Both the position numbers and the translations under genes were made by a program. A stretch of 64,000 nucleotides of DNA from Limanda limanda (taxonomy: Eukaryota > Chordata > Actinopteri > Pleuronectiformes > Pleuronectidae): assembly GCF_963576545.1 (NCBI RefSeq), contig NC_083641.1, positions 22,016,023 to 22,080,022 on the forward strand. The letters run 5' to 3'. The notes under the pieces are model-generated. The model searched no databases. It was given only the letters and a program-made list of their open reading frames with translations, and was not told the DNA's origin. Shown one piece after another: positions 38,075 through 52,300 of this stretch; the stretch's first letter is position 1, and the number at the start of each line of letters is the position of its first letter.

Positions 38075-40482
38075 CTACTTGGGTGGGCCTCCGAGTGAGC
38101 CATCGTGATTCTTATCGATTGGGAATCCCACTTTATCCGTGTTTCCAGCTTCTCCTCTCTGCAAGACAGGAGCTCCGGGGTTGGGGTTGTTGATGGTGCC
38201 CATGAAGATCGGTACTTGAGTCGTATCGTCAATGATGGCAAAGAAGAAGGGTTGGGTGAGGTGGAAAACGGGGTTGGACGCACGGGAGATGACCACGGCG
38301 GTGGCTGCAGCAGCCTCTGCACCCTCCTCGTTTATCTCCATGCTTGACTTGTGTATGATGCTGGACACCAGCAGGGGGCCGTCCGCCATGTCAGACAAGT
38401 TGGGTCCGGAGAACAGCTCTCCCAGGCCTAACAGAGGAGAAAGCACAGGCTCAGCTCAGGGGATATAATATATGTGTATATTCAGTCTGCAGTAGCTTCA
38501 TTGAACAACAACATTCTGATCTGTGAGGTTACGCAAAAATAAACATGTCCTACCAAGTTTGGTAAAAACCTCCTGTAAGTCTTGACCATAGTCCAGTTTG
38601 AATTTAGGGACTTTAACTTGAACCGCCCTCTCCTTAGGCAGACGCTCATACAGGCTCGAGATATTGAGTTTTGGGCTAAGAGAAGACACATTGACTTGGC
38701 CGGACTGAGGCATGACCACCAACAGGCTCATGAACTTCTGGAATGGGAATCTCGCCACCTGCGGAGGTAGAGAGGAAATGCCGTTCTGTCAGGGTTCGAC
38801 ATTTTGTTTCTAAACTGCATCTTTGAGAACATTGATGAAACATTTAAGAATTCATGTTTATGTTTCACCTGAGCGTCCAGTTCATTATCAAAAAAAAGAC
38901 TCAAAGGGTGTTTGGCATCCTCCATCACTTCCACGTCAACCATGCGCTTCTCGTCAAGGTAGAAGACGCCTCTGGAGGTGAAGCGTGGGTCAAATCGAGC
39001 TTTCCATTCACCTGTAGGAAACATAGGGTCTTAGCTTTAATCAGAAAAGTACCTCAAACGTCCAGTTGATTATGCCAAAAGACAATGAGCAAGCACAGGT
39101 CATTTCATTGATTGTTCTCATTGGGATTCTCAGCTTAAATGTATCTGAGAAAAGAGGTTTGAAGACATTTGTGTTCTCGTTCACCTTTGAAATGGACAGC
39201 ATTGATCAGCATGAGGAGCACATTGGGTGGTAAAGCAGACAGGAAGTCAGTCATCTTTCCTTGTGTCGCCTTCTCCACCCACTCATTGATCTGCTCCAGG
39301 CTCACCAACACAGCTGGATCCGAGTCGTATAACCGCTTGGACTCGTTCACAAAGTCTTCCTTTGGCTCAAACCCTAAAACACACAACAAACACACACACT
39401 TTCTCACACTCCATTTCTCTTAAACCTGCTCTTTAGGTCCAAACGTAACAAACAAAGAGAGTTTCTGCAAGCAGTAGCTGTGTGGTCTCAACTTTTAGTA
39501 CAGTTAAAAATATTTGTGTTCTTTTAGGGAGCGACCTTGGCGCAGGAAGATGCGTGTGGCAATTTGCAGGTCGCTGTTTCTGAGCTGCACTAAGACGTCA
39601 TGCATAGAGTGGTGGAAGCAGGCGAGAGTGTCTTGGTGGAGATGATGCATCAGCAGCTCCTCTGTGCCATTTACTGCACCTGTACAGAAGAGGGGCACAA
39701 TAATTGGATGAGAGCAGTGACAGTCTCCAGGCGACCATAAACCGGGGCAAGTTGCTGACACGATTTATCAAACGTGGTAATTACATGCAGTGTGTGTAGC
39801 ACACGAGCTGCTCGGGGACAATGTGTCATGTACAAGCTACAGAGGGACATGCACACCTAAAGCCAGCTGGGACAGGGCTAGTGATATGCTGAAAGGAGAT
39901 ATGATGACATTTGGCTGCTCTGGCGTCGTCTGCAGGTTCTGCAGCAGCTGCAAACCCAGTCTCTGAATGGAAGCAGCAATGGACTTTCTCGACTCTGGGC
40001 CCTGTGCGATGGTCTGACAGCCCTCTACTGGCATTTCTTCTGACGAGTCCCCGTTGGGCGAACTAGTTGTTGCCATTACTGTTGCTTTTGTGGTATCTGC
40101 AATTTCTGGTTGCGCTGTACTTTCATTATCTACGTTCTGCAGACAGAAACAGGAGATAATGTTCAGCACAAGGACAGTTCAGAGGAGCAGTACGCTGCCG
40201 TGACAGTGAGCGTTTCACAAAGTTTTCCAGAGTGACTCTCACCTCTATAGGCTGACTTGGCAGTAAAGGAATTAGAGGCACCAGGGGGATTGACACATCT
40301 TCGGTCGCCTCATTTCTCTGTTGAGTAGAAAGAACACAAAATAATTTATGCAACCTATAAAATAAGAAAAGATTATACTGTAATTTTCAGGCTATGATCT
40401 TAATTTATTAGTTGTTTCAGTGCTTTACAGTGACTCCTTGGCTGCAGACATAGATCAACAGGAGTGTCAGACGGAGGTCCAT
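38075..40482 (-). CDS. serpinf2: Alpha-2-antiplasmin (serpin F2), complete, 8 coding exons
   Basis: Secreted serine-protease inhibitor of plasmin. Coding exons in transcript order: 40429-40482, 40243-40317, 39857-40136, 39536-39679, 39185-39373, 38869-39011, 38554-38758, 38075-38427; 1443 nt, 480 aa. Exon 1 encodes a signal peptide (MDLRLTLLLIYVCSQG). A variable Ser/Thr/Glu-rich N-terminal segment follows (about 19-80), then the serpin fold from NVIISPFSISLALS onward. The hinge and reactive loop read EEGAEAAAATAVVISR, placing the scissile bond at Arg412-Ala413. After the fold the protein continues past NNPNPGAP for about 33 residues and ends in Lys480. This C-terminal extension and the NPNP junction mark alpha-2-antiplasmin rather than PEDF (serpin F1), which ends soon after the fold. 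Human extends about 20 residues further. The donor of exon 4 (GTCGCT) is weak but the frame is kept. Confidence 0.93.
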
Positions 40483-43351
40483 GTCCTTACAACGTAAAAC
40501 TGTGGAAAAGAGAAATTATGTTGGCTGAAAAATGTCTGTCACTTTTATGGAGCAATAAATACACCACTCTTGTTGAAAAATCTTTGGTACATTGTGAAAT
40601 AAATCAACATCCCTCTGAAGTACATGTTTTCATTCCTCCAGTTTTAGTTACAAATCAGTAAAAATGAAAAAAAAATCCTGTCATAAAACACGACATTCTC
40701 ACCTTTGTTTATTTTTTTTATTATCTGTGGGCATTAAACTTGCTCCTTAATTATTCACCCTCTTTTAGAGCAGCCAAGAATAACTGGAATTGTGCTTATA
40801 ACATAAAATATGCTTGTTTTAGACCAGGCACCAAGAATGGCATGGTTAAACTACAAAGTTTGTGTAGTCACACAGGCAGCCTTACAACACATCCTAATAT
40901 CTCAGATTTATTGTTAAATAAAAACGCTGTATTTAACTATTCACCTCATGGGGCAGAAAATCCATTTGTCTCTGTGAATTTAAACATCAGCATTATTATT
41001 ATTCAAAAGAACAGATCTCTAAGAAATGACTCATAAAGCACCCGAGCCCCGTCTGCAGACTTCACACGAATATGAAAAACCATGAATAACTGAGCACTAC
41101 TTCCAATATTTTACCAAAACTTCACATTACTCAAACGTAAAATAATGCCCTTAAAGAGTTTTCGAATATAAATGATCTTACCTTGAATTTAAATAGAAAA
41201 AAACTTGCTGCCTTGTCCAAAAAAGGAGCGACTAAGTGACCGTGGATTGCAGAGTTCCTCCGAGTCAAAGATTGGCATTTGCACAGCAAACAGTTAAATA
41301 TCAACTTACATTGATTGGGGCCTCGTATAAGCCACTATTTGTTTGTAAATGCAGCTACTGAGACTCTTCCGAGGTTAAATATGGAAGCCTGACACACTCA
41401 GCTGTTTTGCATATCACTGGGCTGCTGATTCATTCCTGACACAACTAAATGTGTTGACAGTTTAAAGCGTGGTTATCCAAACTATGTGGGGAAAAACAAA
41501 CACTATTTGATGACTTCAGTGTTCGAAATCAGATGACACAAAACACAAGCCCACATTTTCCAGAAAACACCAGGTTCTGAGATACAAACCACTAAACTGA
41601 TAAACGGGTTACTGCCTGTTCTAAAGATGTGTTTGTACGTTCTGATAAAAGAATGTCTGAAGAGGATTAACGGGATAAAGAAGAAAAGAAAGATATTCTG
41701 CGGATTTGTTCTCATTTCTACACAGATAGCTTCCACATCACATGACAGCTATCTGCAAACACAAGAGTGGACTTTGACCAATGTGAACTCCAGTGACTCA
41801 GTGAAGGTTGGATAGAGAGGGAGTCACGATGAATCCAGGTGAATCACACACAAAACAACTGCACCACAGAACAACATGATAGTAATTTTTATTAAACCAG
41901 TTAATAAATAAGCATTTCTCCTAAAATGTTCACAGAAGTCATGGATCTGTTGTAACAACATTGTTCGTGTGACTACAAACTTCATTTCTTAAAATCTGAT
42001 TGTTTTACGATTGAGCTTTTCACTCCAGGTTTACAAAAAACTCAAAATATCAAAAAGTGGAGTACACTTGTCAAAGCATTTTGGACTTTGGGCAAATCAT
42101 TTGAAAAGTAGGCAGAATGTGTTTTATAACATAACAGTGGGGAAATCATACAAAGAGCAAAGCTTGGATTTTTGGATAATACTGGGCTTGGAAATCCTGC
42201 CTAGATTCATTATGGGTTCTATGAAAACTGTGCTTGGTTTAAGGAACATGAATCTCTACTATACATTAATTTGTATTACAAGTAGCAAATCGAACCACAT
42301 TTTTTATTGATGAATAACTTTTCTCAACATGTTCATGTGCAGCTACATATAAATGTTAAAAAACAAACTGTTTATCTTGGCATCGACTATGTCAGCTGTT
42401 GCAGTGAGAAGTTAGAAAGTTGTGAGTCTACAAACTGGCGTCAAAATGGCGTCTGCCGAGATTCCCTCTCAGTCTAATGTTGCTACTGGTGCTAACTGCT
42501 AAATCAGGAACCCCCTAAACACGGTTTAGAAAATTCCAAAGCAACTTCAAGTAATTTATTAGTGGATAAAAACATTCATTCTTTAAAATCTGAGTGAGAA
42601 TCTAAATGTTAAAATTCAGGCCATACATGTGCAGTAGAATAAAGGCTGTGCGTTGGTAACTGACTTTAGTGAGCGACAACAGCTGAAGTGTCTCCACTCT
42701 GCGACAACGCCGTCGAAACAGCAAGCGCACAAACAACCTACTCTGAAAAAACGCTCATGGGAAATGGAGAAACGCTGACACACACAAAAATGACTTGATT
42801 CACAAATACTGCATAGTTTAATCAGTGCATTTGGATACGCATGTATTCTGACGTCAAGGGAAATGAAAAGCGAGGTCGATGTATTTTTGGTGTTGTTATG
42901 CATCTATTTGGAAAGTGTAAACACTATATAAGAACCAGGTATGGTTCCACCTTCCTGAGCTTCTGATTCATTCCTTTGAACAGAATAGTTGACCGAGTCA
43001 AAATAAGAGTTGACTTTGTCAAGAGTTTCCCATTATATAGGTTTCATACATCTACGGGCTTGTTAAAAAATCATGGGATTTACTGTACATGATCAATGTC
43101 AATGATGTGACCATTAAATGCAGTGCCAACAGCCAGGGAGGCAAGTTTCTGTAGAAGTGAAGCTTATAGAAACGCCACCACTGGTGCTGCTTTGTTCAAA
43201 GAGCTATTTAGAGAATGTGACATCCATCCTTATCATTACAACTGACCTCGAGCACAGGAGAAGGGACAGAGCAACTTCTGAGTCCTGCTGTCTGTAAATT
43301 AGCTTTAAAGGTCAACAGTACAAGTGTTAAGTGTAGCTGGGAACCACTGAT
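40483..43351 (-). other. wdr81 3' UTR and wdr81-serpinf2 intergenic DNA
   Basis: No further coding exon was found. The right part (to about 41.87 kb) is likely wdr81 3' UTR, ending at an AATAAA on the minus strand (TTTATT at 41888-41893); an alternative lies near 42303. The left part (40.5-41.8 kb) should contain the serpinf2 promoter and any non-coding first exon. No clear TATA box was seen. Confidence 0.5.
41888..41893 (-). terminator. wdr81: Candidate poly(A) signal of wdr81
   Basis: AATAAA on the transcript strand, about 1.46 kb after the wdr81 stop codon. TTTATT near 42303 is an alternative that would give a 1.05-kb 3' UTR. Confidence 0.4.
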
Positions 43352-46300
43352 TTAAGCCAATAGGCGAATGGCGCCATTCTCAGAGCCCAGCAGCAGAAGC
43401 CTCTTGGTGGGCAGGATGGCCAGGCTGGTCAGAGTTCCACGGAAGTTCTCCGAGCTCAGCTTTGTGCTGCTGACGGGACTCAGGGAGATGTCCGCCATGG
43501 AGTACACCCCAATCTTGTTAGCCACAGTTCCGGTTACAATCTCCGAACCGTAAAGGTCAAAGGCATGGATAGGGTCAGACTGCGACTTGTACTGGCGTAT
43601 AGGCTTGTTTTCCAGATCTTTCCACACAGTCAGTGTGTAGTCGGTGGAGGAAGTGATGACCAAGTTTCCTTCAGCAACCTGAAAAGAAAAAACAAGAAAC
43701 AAAGTCACCGACTGACGAATCCAATAATGGCAAATTATTTTCCAACATTTTAGGAATAATATCGAATTGCTAAGTAATGTAACTAAAATATCTACTCGAA
43801 AATATGCTAAAATTACAGAATATAAGAAAAACTTGACCTAAACAAAGAGTTTAAAAGACCAGCAGCTGCACACAGTTTAAGTCGCTTCTGTTCATTCCTC
43901 ACTTTTATTGTCCACAGTTACTGACTGACTGACCTTCTATTGTTGATATTAAAACATCTGACAAGCAGTGTGTCCAAATCAATTTCCCAGCTTAATTAAC
44001 AACAGCCACTGGTTGTCAGAAGTGAGGGGAAGTCTGAGTAATATGAACGTGCAATTGAGAACCACCATGAGCTTTCTAATGAGTAACTTGTGTCCATGTT
44101 TGCCTAAACTTGTGCCTTTAAAACTAGAGATACAATCCTTGACCTAAATTGGGGTTAAATAAAGTTTGCTCATCCTTGCGATCTGTTGACAACAGATTTG
44201 CTGGGTACAACTTTCACCCTCTCTGTATCACTACCTCTGGGGGATGTCAAAAGCAACTTCGATTGCATTTTTTGGTCAGTGCTGGAGAAAACTTTCTCAA
44301 TGTGCATTCAAAACAGGTTTTAGAATTAAAAAATCTACGCAGTCAAAAGTTAGTTATTCACATATATTGTACGTTAGTCAGATAAAGAGAGTCAACAGAG
44401 AGTACCGGACTAATGTGCACTGCGTGGGCTGAGATTGTTTACCAGAAAGTCTGGTGGGGGTGTTTGAAATACCCCCATTTAAGCAAACTAAAACTTAGTT
44501 AGTAAAGTATTTGATGTGGCTTTAATTTGTTCAAGTATAAAAAAAAGTCAATTAAAAATGTTACAAACAATTATACTATCTTTTCTTAGTCAGTAGTGTT
44601 CATTCATGTTTTTGCGAGTTCCTTTCCTGCTTTCCTTCCCCTGTGACTGTTACTGCATTTTAAATAAATTAAAAGCCTAAAAGCATTTCTTTATTTGCTG
44701 TTAACATAAGTTTTGCTGAAATTAATGTTAACTCCCCCAGTTTAAGAACATAGAGTGTTTTACAGAATGTAAAAATATGTTTTTAAATAACCATTTCTAT
44801 TTATTGAACATCCTCCAGATGGGCTGTATGCGTGAACGCAGATGACCCTCCTGTGTTTCTGCTGAGACTTTCTCCATCTGGCCCCCTAGTATAAATGTGG
44901 GAACACAGCAGGAGATCCTCCATAGGATTCAAGTGAGTGGGGGTGTTAATATCAAAAACAAAAACACTATCAAAAAGATTACAAATATGTTGGATAAAAA
45001 AGTGAAGATATACACATAGAAGACACAGACGAAATGTCAAGAGACTTATGGTGATAAGTTCCGAAGCAGGTGTCGATGTAATGTAAACAAAAACATCGCC
45101 TGAATCCTCCTGAGGATCTGTTGCTGTTTTGAACACCTGTGAGCAGAGGCTCCTGCTCCATATTCATGGATAAAAGGCAACCTCTAGAGAAAGTCCGAAC
45201 TCAATTCTCCGGAGTTCCTCCTGGAATCGTGTATGAAAACAGCTCCATATTCAGCTCTATTCAGTGATAGAGACGTAACAAAAAGAAAACTACACCCAGA
45301 AATGCACACAGGCTCCAAACCTACCCTCATTTGGAGAATATCTCCCTCATGAGCTGGCCAGCCCTTCAGAATCAGCCCGGTGCGTGCGTCTAGCAGAACA
45401 ATGAAGCCAGATGAGAAACCTGCAGCCACTGTGCGCCCTGAAGGGCTCACTGCCAGGTAGCGGATGAGCCCAGCACTCAAATTGCTGTATGCCAGACGAA
45501 ATTCATGCTGGGGAAACAAGGAAAGATTTGTCACTGTCAAGACTGAAATAAGTCTATAGGGGAGAAGAGTAAAACAAAGTGCAACTGTTTTTGTAAACAC
45601 TAATAGCTAATAATTCCTAGATATTGAATAGCACAGGTCTCGACAGAAGGAGCTTGCTAAGGGAAATTGCTACCTGCAATCCTGGTTTGCGTGGATCAAT
45701 GAAGCGGAGAACAGAATCTGCACTCCCAAACACAACACTGCAGTGTGGAGCTGGCATCGTGGTGACAGCTGTAATGGGATTCTTTCCGTCCACGGCTTCA
45801 TATGAGCGGATCTGCTTGCCTAAGGACAAAAAAATGCAGTTACATAGAAAAGTACTTAAACAAATTATAAACTCCAGATGCACATTTCTATTCGGGAGCT
45901 GTTGTGCACTGTGCTAAATATTCCGTACCTGTATACTGGTCCCACAGGTGCACTGTGCCATCACAGCTGACCACCTCCTGAGAAGCCTCGAGCTGTCCAA
46001 CGTAGAAGACTGACTTTCGATGGTCGCTGTACGTAAGCCTCGGCTCCACTTCCTGTGTCCCATCACCATGGTTATAAAGAGGCCAAAGCTTCACAGTCTT
46101 GTCTTTACTACCAGAAAGAAAGTAATCCTCTCCCGCCAGCGGCGCCAAACACTTTGTGGTGCCCGAGTGACCCAGGAAGCTCTGCAGTCGGATCTGGTGG
46201 AAGTGGAAATGTGGATCCTGTACGTTGAGACCGATCTCATACTGCCAGTAGGCCAGCCAGTTGCCCTGCAGGGAGCGGCCACTGCGGGGGAGATCTTGCT

Positions 46301-49300
46301 TCAGGGCACTTTCCTCCAGATTGGAGCCTGTCGCCCAGACATTGGAAAAGGGAGCTGATGTCACAGATGGAGTGGTGAAAGTGGAGGAAGTGGTGAGGAT
46401 CGGAGTGGTAAGGCTGGTGCGTCCCCAGGAGTTGGCCAGGCCCAGGTTGGGACTACTGCCATACTCAGCGTCTCGGGGCACTTGAATGCGGTTTCCAACC
46501 AGGTGGCTCCCAAACGTTCCCGACTCAGGGATGGAGTCTCCCAGAGGGGTGGAGCTACTTGAGGGTGCAGGAAAGGGGCTGGACCCGACCCGCCTGCCGA
46601 AACCGGTGGAGGATGGAGGCAGCTCCGCCCTGGACATTGCTGTGGGGATCGTCTGTGGCGTCCCCTGGCTGACACTCTGATGGTAAGACTGAGCCAACTG
46701 CCAGACCAGCTCGTGGTTGGGAACCAGTTTACGAATTGCCATGTCACCTACAGAAATAACAATAAAACACAGATGTATTACTTTGAGGTTTAAAGGTATA
46801 TTTGAATTGATGACAGTTTACTGCCGTCTCCCTGCTGGACGGGGTATTTCGTATAAGATGAAGCATTTCCAACCTATGAGACAGTAGAAGGGGATGTAAG
46901 AGGCGTGGGCCATCTCAGGATTAAATACAGTCTGCAGCTCTTCCAAGACCCCCAACTCATATGTCACGGTCGACTCTTCAGGGGTAAAAACATCCACCAC
47001 CGTGATTTCTCCCACAATCCTTCGAGGGGCGCTGTCCAGCTACAGCATAAGAGATGTAAGTTAAATGATTACAAACTAAATTATCTGAGGCAACAAGAAC
47101 ATCCATCCTGCCATACTTTCTCTCTATTTGTCTCCCAGACAGCTCATATCCTCTTTTGTTTCCATCTTCTCTTTTTATATTTATGCATATTTAAATCTAC
47201 CTTTGTGTAATTTTTTACATAAAGCTCTCTTGTTGATCGATCTGCTTGTTGAAAGTATTCTAGGAATAAACTTATCATGTCACACCATCAAGCAGTTCCT
47301 AGGACTTGTGTGCCTGAGGGGCGGGGGTGTGTGTGTGTGTGTGTACCTGGGGCTGCAGACAACGCAGCAGAGAGAAAACTGAGAAGAAGCGACGCAGAGT
47401 GTCAGCCATGTGCTGTTGCACCATTTCCCTCCCAATGCGCAGACAGATCAGAGCCATGAGGCTGAGCGTCTTGAGACAGACGGCAGTGCGTGTCTGCACC
47501 CCGCTGGGGAACCTGTGAACAGCACAATGGAAACAACCAGGCACAGGATGAATAACAGACCTATTGAAGCTCCTTTTATCATTAGTTTTTGACACAAACA
47601 TGTAAAGATAAAGCACTTCAAAATGTATGAACAGTTCAAAGTGTATGACAAATATGCAATATTTTAACATAGCGCTGACATTTGACAGGTCATGTTAGAA
47701 TTATCCCCATCATTTGTGTTGCCACATTACATGTATGAATGTGTATAGAGATATGTTCTGCTATTTACCCCATAGTGGGGGTGGTGAGCAGGTCCAGCAG
47801 TGGCAGAAGCACATCCTGATTGATCTTCATGAGCATGTCCATCAGAGTGGTATCAGAGAGAAAGACGATGATCTTCTGTGTTAGTGCAACAGCTCCCAGC
47901 AGACTTGCTTCCTTACGTGTGTTAAGACGCTGCGAAGACGGAGGAGACACCTGGAAAACAAGCACATTGTTAAGATTTAAAAAAGCATTTAATGAGTAAT
48001 ATTGCCGAAAGAAGAGTTACTGAACAAATTTACATTGTTAAAAACATATGTTTCCCCATTAAAAAGCAAACTAGCTTATTAGGGAGAAATAGGTGAGGGT
48101 GTGACTGTTGAAGGTGTCATGGTGGTGGTTACACACAAGAAAGTGTACATTATCTTTTAGGTATGATCTTCCTCCTCTTACCAGATATCCTATATAAGGC
48201 AGGTACTGATAGGTCAGTACAGGCTCGCCATAGAGCTGGGCTATGTAGATAAGAGAGTCTAACACAGGTTCTGCCGTCTGATCACCGACCACAGGTTTCT
48301 TCTCATACACGCTGCCCATTCCTACACTGTCCAGATCGCTCTCCTCGGATGCAGGGGCCACAAACTGGTGCTTCTCAAGCCCTATAGGCAGAGAACATGA
48401 GAAGAAAAAGAAATCCAAAGCAGTGTCAGTTAACATTGGTTGGTCAATACAAAACTCTATAATTAAGTGCTAGGGTTAGTGTGCCAATTGTGAGATGAGA
48501 CCTTTCAGTTGTGAATTTACGTACCGATGTAACAGTTGGTGAGCAATCGCAGCAGATTTCTGGCTACGTATCGAGACGTCACCGTTGGTCCGAGCTTCGC
48601 TGAGAGCCATCGAACTGTTTTGCAGATTGTGTCTGTTTGTGGAAACATGTTTAAAACGTTCAAACTATAGGTTTATCAGTTGATTAACACACGTTTTACA
48701 TAAACATCCATCATTAACACTCACCTAGAAGAATCTTTTGCTCCTTCTCCTCAGAGTCTTCGGCTGGATCTTGGTCGTCCTCCTGCTCTCCCACCATGCC
48801 TTTCTCTGTCTCTTCCAGTGCCATTCCATTAATAAACTCACCCTCCAGGGTAGCAACTGTGGCTCCCGAGGCTTCTGTACAACCAGAGAGAGTGAGCGCC
48901 GGGTCATATGTCACCTCCTCTTCCTCCATCTCTCCTCCCTCTTCTCCCTCACTCGCATGTTTCAGGTCCTGGCTGCTGTCAGCGGACTTGAGACTGGCTC
49001 GATCCCGTATTGAGTCTCCATCACCCAGTGAAAGTTCACTTGTGCTGCTTTTGTCACTTAGTTTCCCCACACTTATAGACTCCTGGTCTTGATCCTTGCT
49101 GGCAGAGTTCTGACTATGCTGTTTCCCAGCAGCCGCTCCTGCACCACTGCTAACATAGAACCCATTCTGAAAGTCCTCTGCCTCTGAGAGGAACACTTGG
49201 TCATTGAGACTGATGCCAGAGGAGTAGTCGACCATCCCTGTGTCCGGCCCTACCCCAACTCCACTGGGTCCGCTGCTGCCCCCCATGTTCCCGCTAACAG

Positions 49301-52300
49301 ATCCAGACGCTGACCGCACCTCACCACACTGAAAGTCTTCTTCCTCTTCCTCTCCTAGATTACACGTGCCAGTCCTCAGGCCTTTACCCGCTTCCCCACC
49401 AGAGCCTGAGACGCAGCCTTCAAAGCCAGTCATGACCTGCAACACATGGGGAAGGAGGCTGGACAGAAAGGCCTGCAGGCCGAGCCTCACAATCAGCTGC
49501 AGAATGAAACAGTCAGTGTAGAGATAGAAACGCCCTCGCAGGCAATGAGGGTTTTCATATACGTTGATCAGTGGCTTCAGTAAATACTTGTTTGCGTTTC
49601 TGGGACCCAGTACTCTGGAGATGGGCTCAAAAAGGTACCAAGCAGCGTAGACAGCTGTGGACTCCTCAAGCATGAGGGCTAGAATGAAAGGCAAGAGAAT
49701 CTCAAGACCCTCAGCTGTGATGTTACCACGCAACAGAGTCTCAAGCTGCTGCCACAGGTGAAAGACAACATCCCTTCCTTGAGTGCTGCACGTCAACTCC
49801 ACCTTAGTGTGGTAGGAAAAGATAAAAACATGAAGTGCGGAAAAATAGGAGGGAAATGGAAAAGGGGTGATGACTGGGCTCAGTAACTGGCAGGGGTTCG
49901 GAGGAGGGAGACCACCGCAGATGGGTTCATATTTGAAGAGGAGTGGATGAGGGCAATCTGGTACTTCTCTATGTGCTATTCCAGAGTGTTTCTCTATCAG
50001 CAGCAGTGTCTCCAGAGCCTGGTGCAAAGACAGTGGCACGTCCCGGAGGCTTGCCGAGCACAGTTTCATAACAGCTTGGAAACGCTCTCTGAGAGGGGTG
50101 CCTGGTTTCAGTCCTCTCAGTTTGAAGGAGAAAAATATCTCAGCGATGACAACACCCAGGGCCTGCATGTCTCTTTGGTAGAGCTGTGTGAGGGAGGTTA
50201 GAGATTCAACTATCACACAGTTTCTTGTGCACTCACTCGATCCTGCAGGACGCTGTACTTCAGCGTGGAGACTCCTCACCAGGAAATTGTTCAACTTCTC
50301 CAACTCTTCCAAAGGCTGCAATGGGTTGAAGCCTTCAGGGAGGGTGATCTTGGTTTCCTCTGCACAGGCACCTACACTTCCCTCCCCATGTTTTTTGTTC
50401 ACTGTCCCACCTCTTTGTGACATGGCACTGCGTAAAGCAGGGAAATCACCAGGGAATGAAGATGGGGACTGGGATACAATCAGTGCTGTGTGCTCTCCTC
50501 CCATTTTACCACCAGCTGTGCTGACACTTGGCACTGGCACAGAGCAGGATGCAGAACCGGATGAGCCAGCGGACGCTAATGAGTCCAGAGCTTCTGTACC
50601 TTGTTCAAGCTCATCATCTCTGTCTACCATGGTCCAGCCACTGGACTCGCACCCTGTGGACTCTAGCACCCTTCCATCCACACTGGCAGCAATGGCGTTG
50701 ATTTGAGGGATGTGTAGAGAAGGCACATTAAGAGCGGCAAGGCCAAGGAGAGGAGGTTCTGCTGGGGCGTATTGTGAGGGAGATAAGCGGGGCGGGTGGG
50801 GCTGGTCAAACAGTTGAACTACTCCGTAGGTAGTCAGATTGGTGTGGTTGTCCACTAGGTGCAGGCACACATTCTTGGCTTTTACAGCTTCTTTACCAGA
50901 CAGCTTAAAGCCAAATGTGAGGTCAATCCAGTGATGCAAATGCTGGGACACATCTCTGCTCTCTAGAAGGCGCCGGTGGACCTGGACAAACTCCTCACAA
51001 GACTTGCACCAAGAAGGCACATCCAGGTCTGGCATGTCGGGGTGGATAGAGCGGAAAATGCTGGGATCTGTGTAGAACTCTGGAATGCACTCATCAGGGG
51101 TCCAGCTCTGCATGCGCTCCATACTGGCTGGGTACTCATTAGGCTCCCACTGAGATCTGACATGGCTGCATAACACTGACTTGGGTGTCTGCCGGGCTTT
51201 GTAGACATAGTAGGTGATGTCTGAGAGCACATCAGATATGTGATGAGGTACATGGAGGTGGTCAGACTGCCCAGCACCTCCAGCACCTCCAGAGCCACTG
51301 AGGTCCCCACCTACACCGCCTAGACCAACCCCATTAGCTGCTGCAGCTGCCAAAGCCTCTTTGGTCATCTCATATGTGAAGTCCAGCTGTTTATCCCCCT
51401 TATTGAGCCTGAACTTTGACCTCCTGAGGTCCCGGAATTTTCCCAATGGCACAGTAAAATCCACCACCCATGGCAGCACCGGGTGATAGTTCGGGTCTCC
51501 TTCTCGCCGTCCTGCCAACCGGTTCAGTTCCATCAAGTAGCGGAAGTTACTGACTCGGCCGTGAACCCAGTCCAGAACCAACGTCTTGAGCCCATCAAAG
51601 CAGTCTTTGCAAAGTCTTTTGTTCTCTCGGCTCACACATACACGGTCCCTTGGAAGGACACTTTTTGGCACTTGTCTGCCAGAAGCACTACTGTTTGCAT
51701 CCCCATCCCTCCCCAGTTCCTCATAATGAGTGAGGTTGAGCTTGAGACGGCTGCAGAGCTGCTCATCTACTGCTATGTCCAGCAGAGAGAGCTCTCCACA
51801 AGACAGACCTGCTGCGTGACATGCCTGCAGAGCTATTATCAGCTGGTAGAGGATGAACAACACTTTGGCATGGCTGTTAGCGAGCTTGGCTGGGCTGAAG
51901 GAGACAATATCTTGGAGTGAATACTGAGTATATGGTAGGATTACATACAACATCTCCGGCGTCTCCAGCAGACACTCAGCAGGCAGAACATTTGGACACA
52001 GATGGTCGGACTGGGACTTGGAAAAGCAAGATGAACTGGATGGCAAGAAGCTTTCTTTCTCTCTGGCTGGAGAAAGAGATGGTGATGCTCTCTCAGATGA
52101 AATAAAGGTGCAGTTGAAGAGCTTCTGTAGAGCATGACGTAATGCATCCACAGCTGCAACGTGCTTTTGTCCATTGGCTCCGACATATGGCTGCACGAGT
52201 TTGGAATGAAACTCACGCCATAGATTCCTGGAAAAATAAAAAAGAAGAACAGAGAGCGTAAACATTACAATATCAACATTAATTATTCATCATTTATATC

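Noticed and set aside
38075..40482. Serpin gene as serpinf1 (PEDF)
   Set aside because: The Arg P1 reactive loop, the NPNP junction and the C-terminal extension ending in Lys fit alpha-2-antiplasmin; PEDF lacks the extension and is non-inhibitory.
50188..50706. 172-codon plus-strand frame inside wdr81 exon 2
   Set aside because: It is a shadow of the real minus-strand coding exon.
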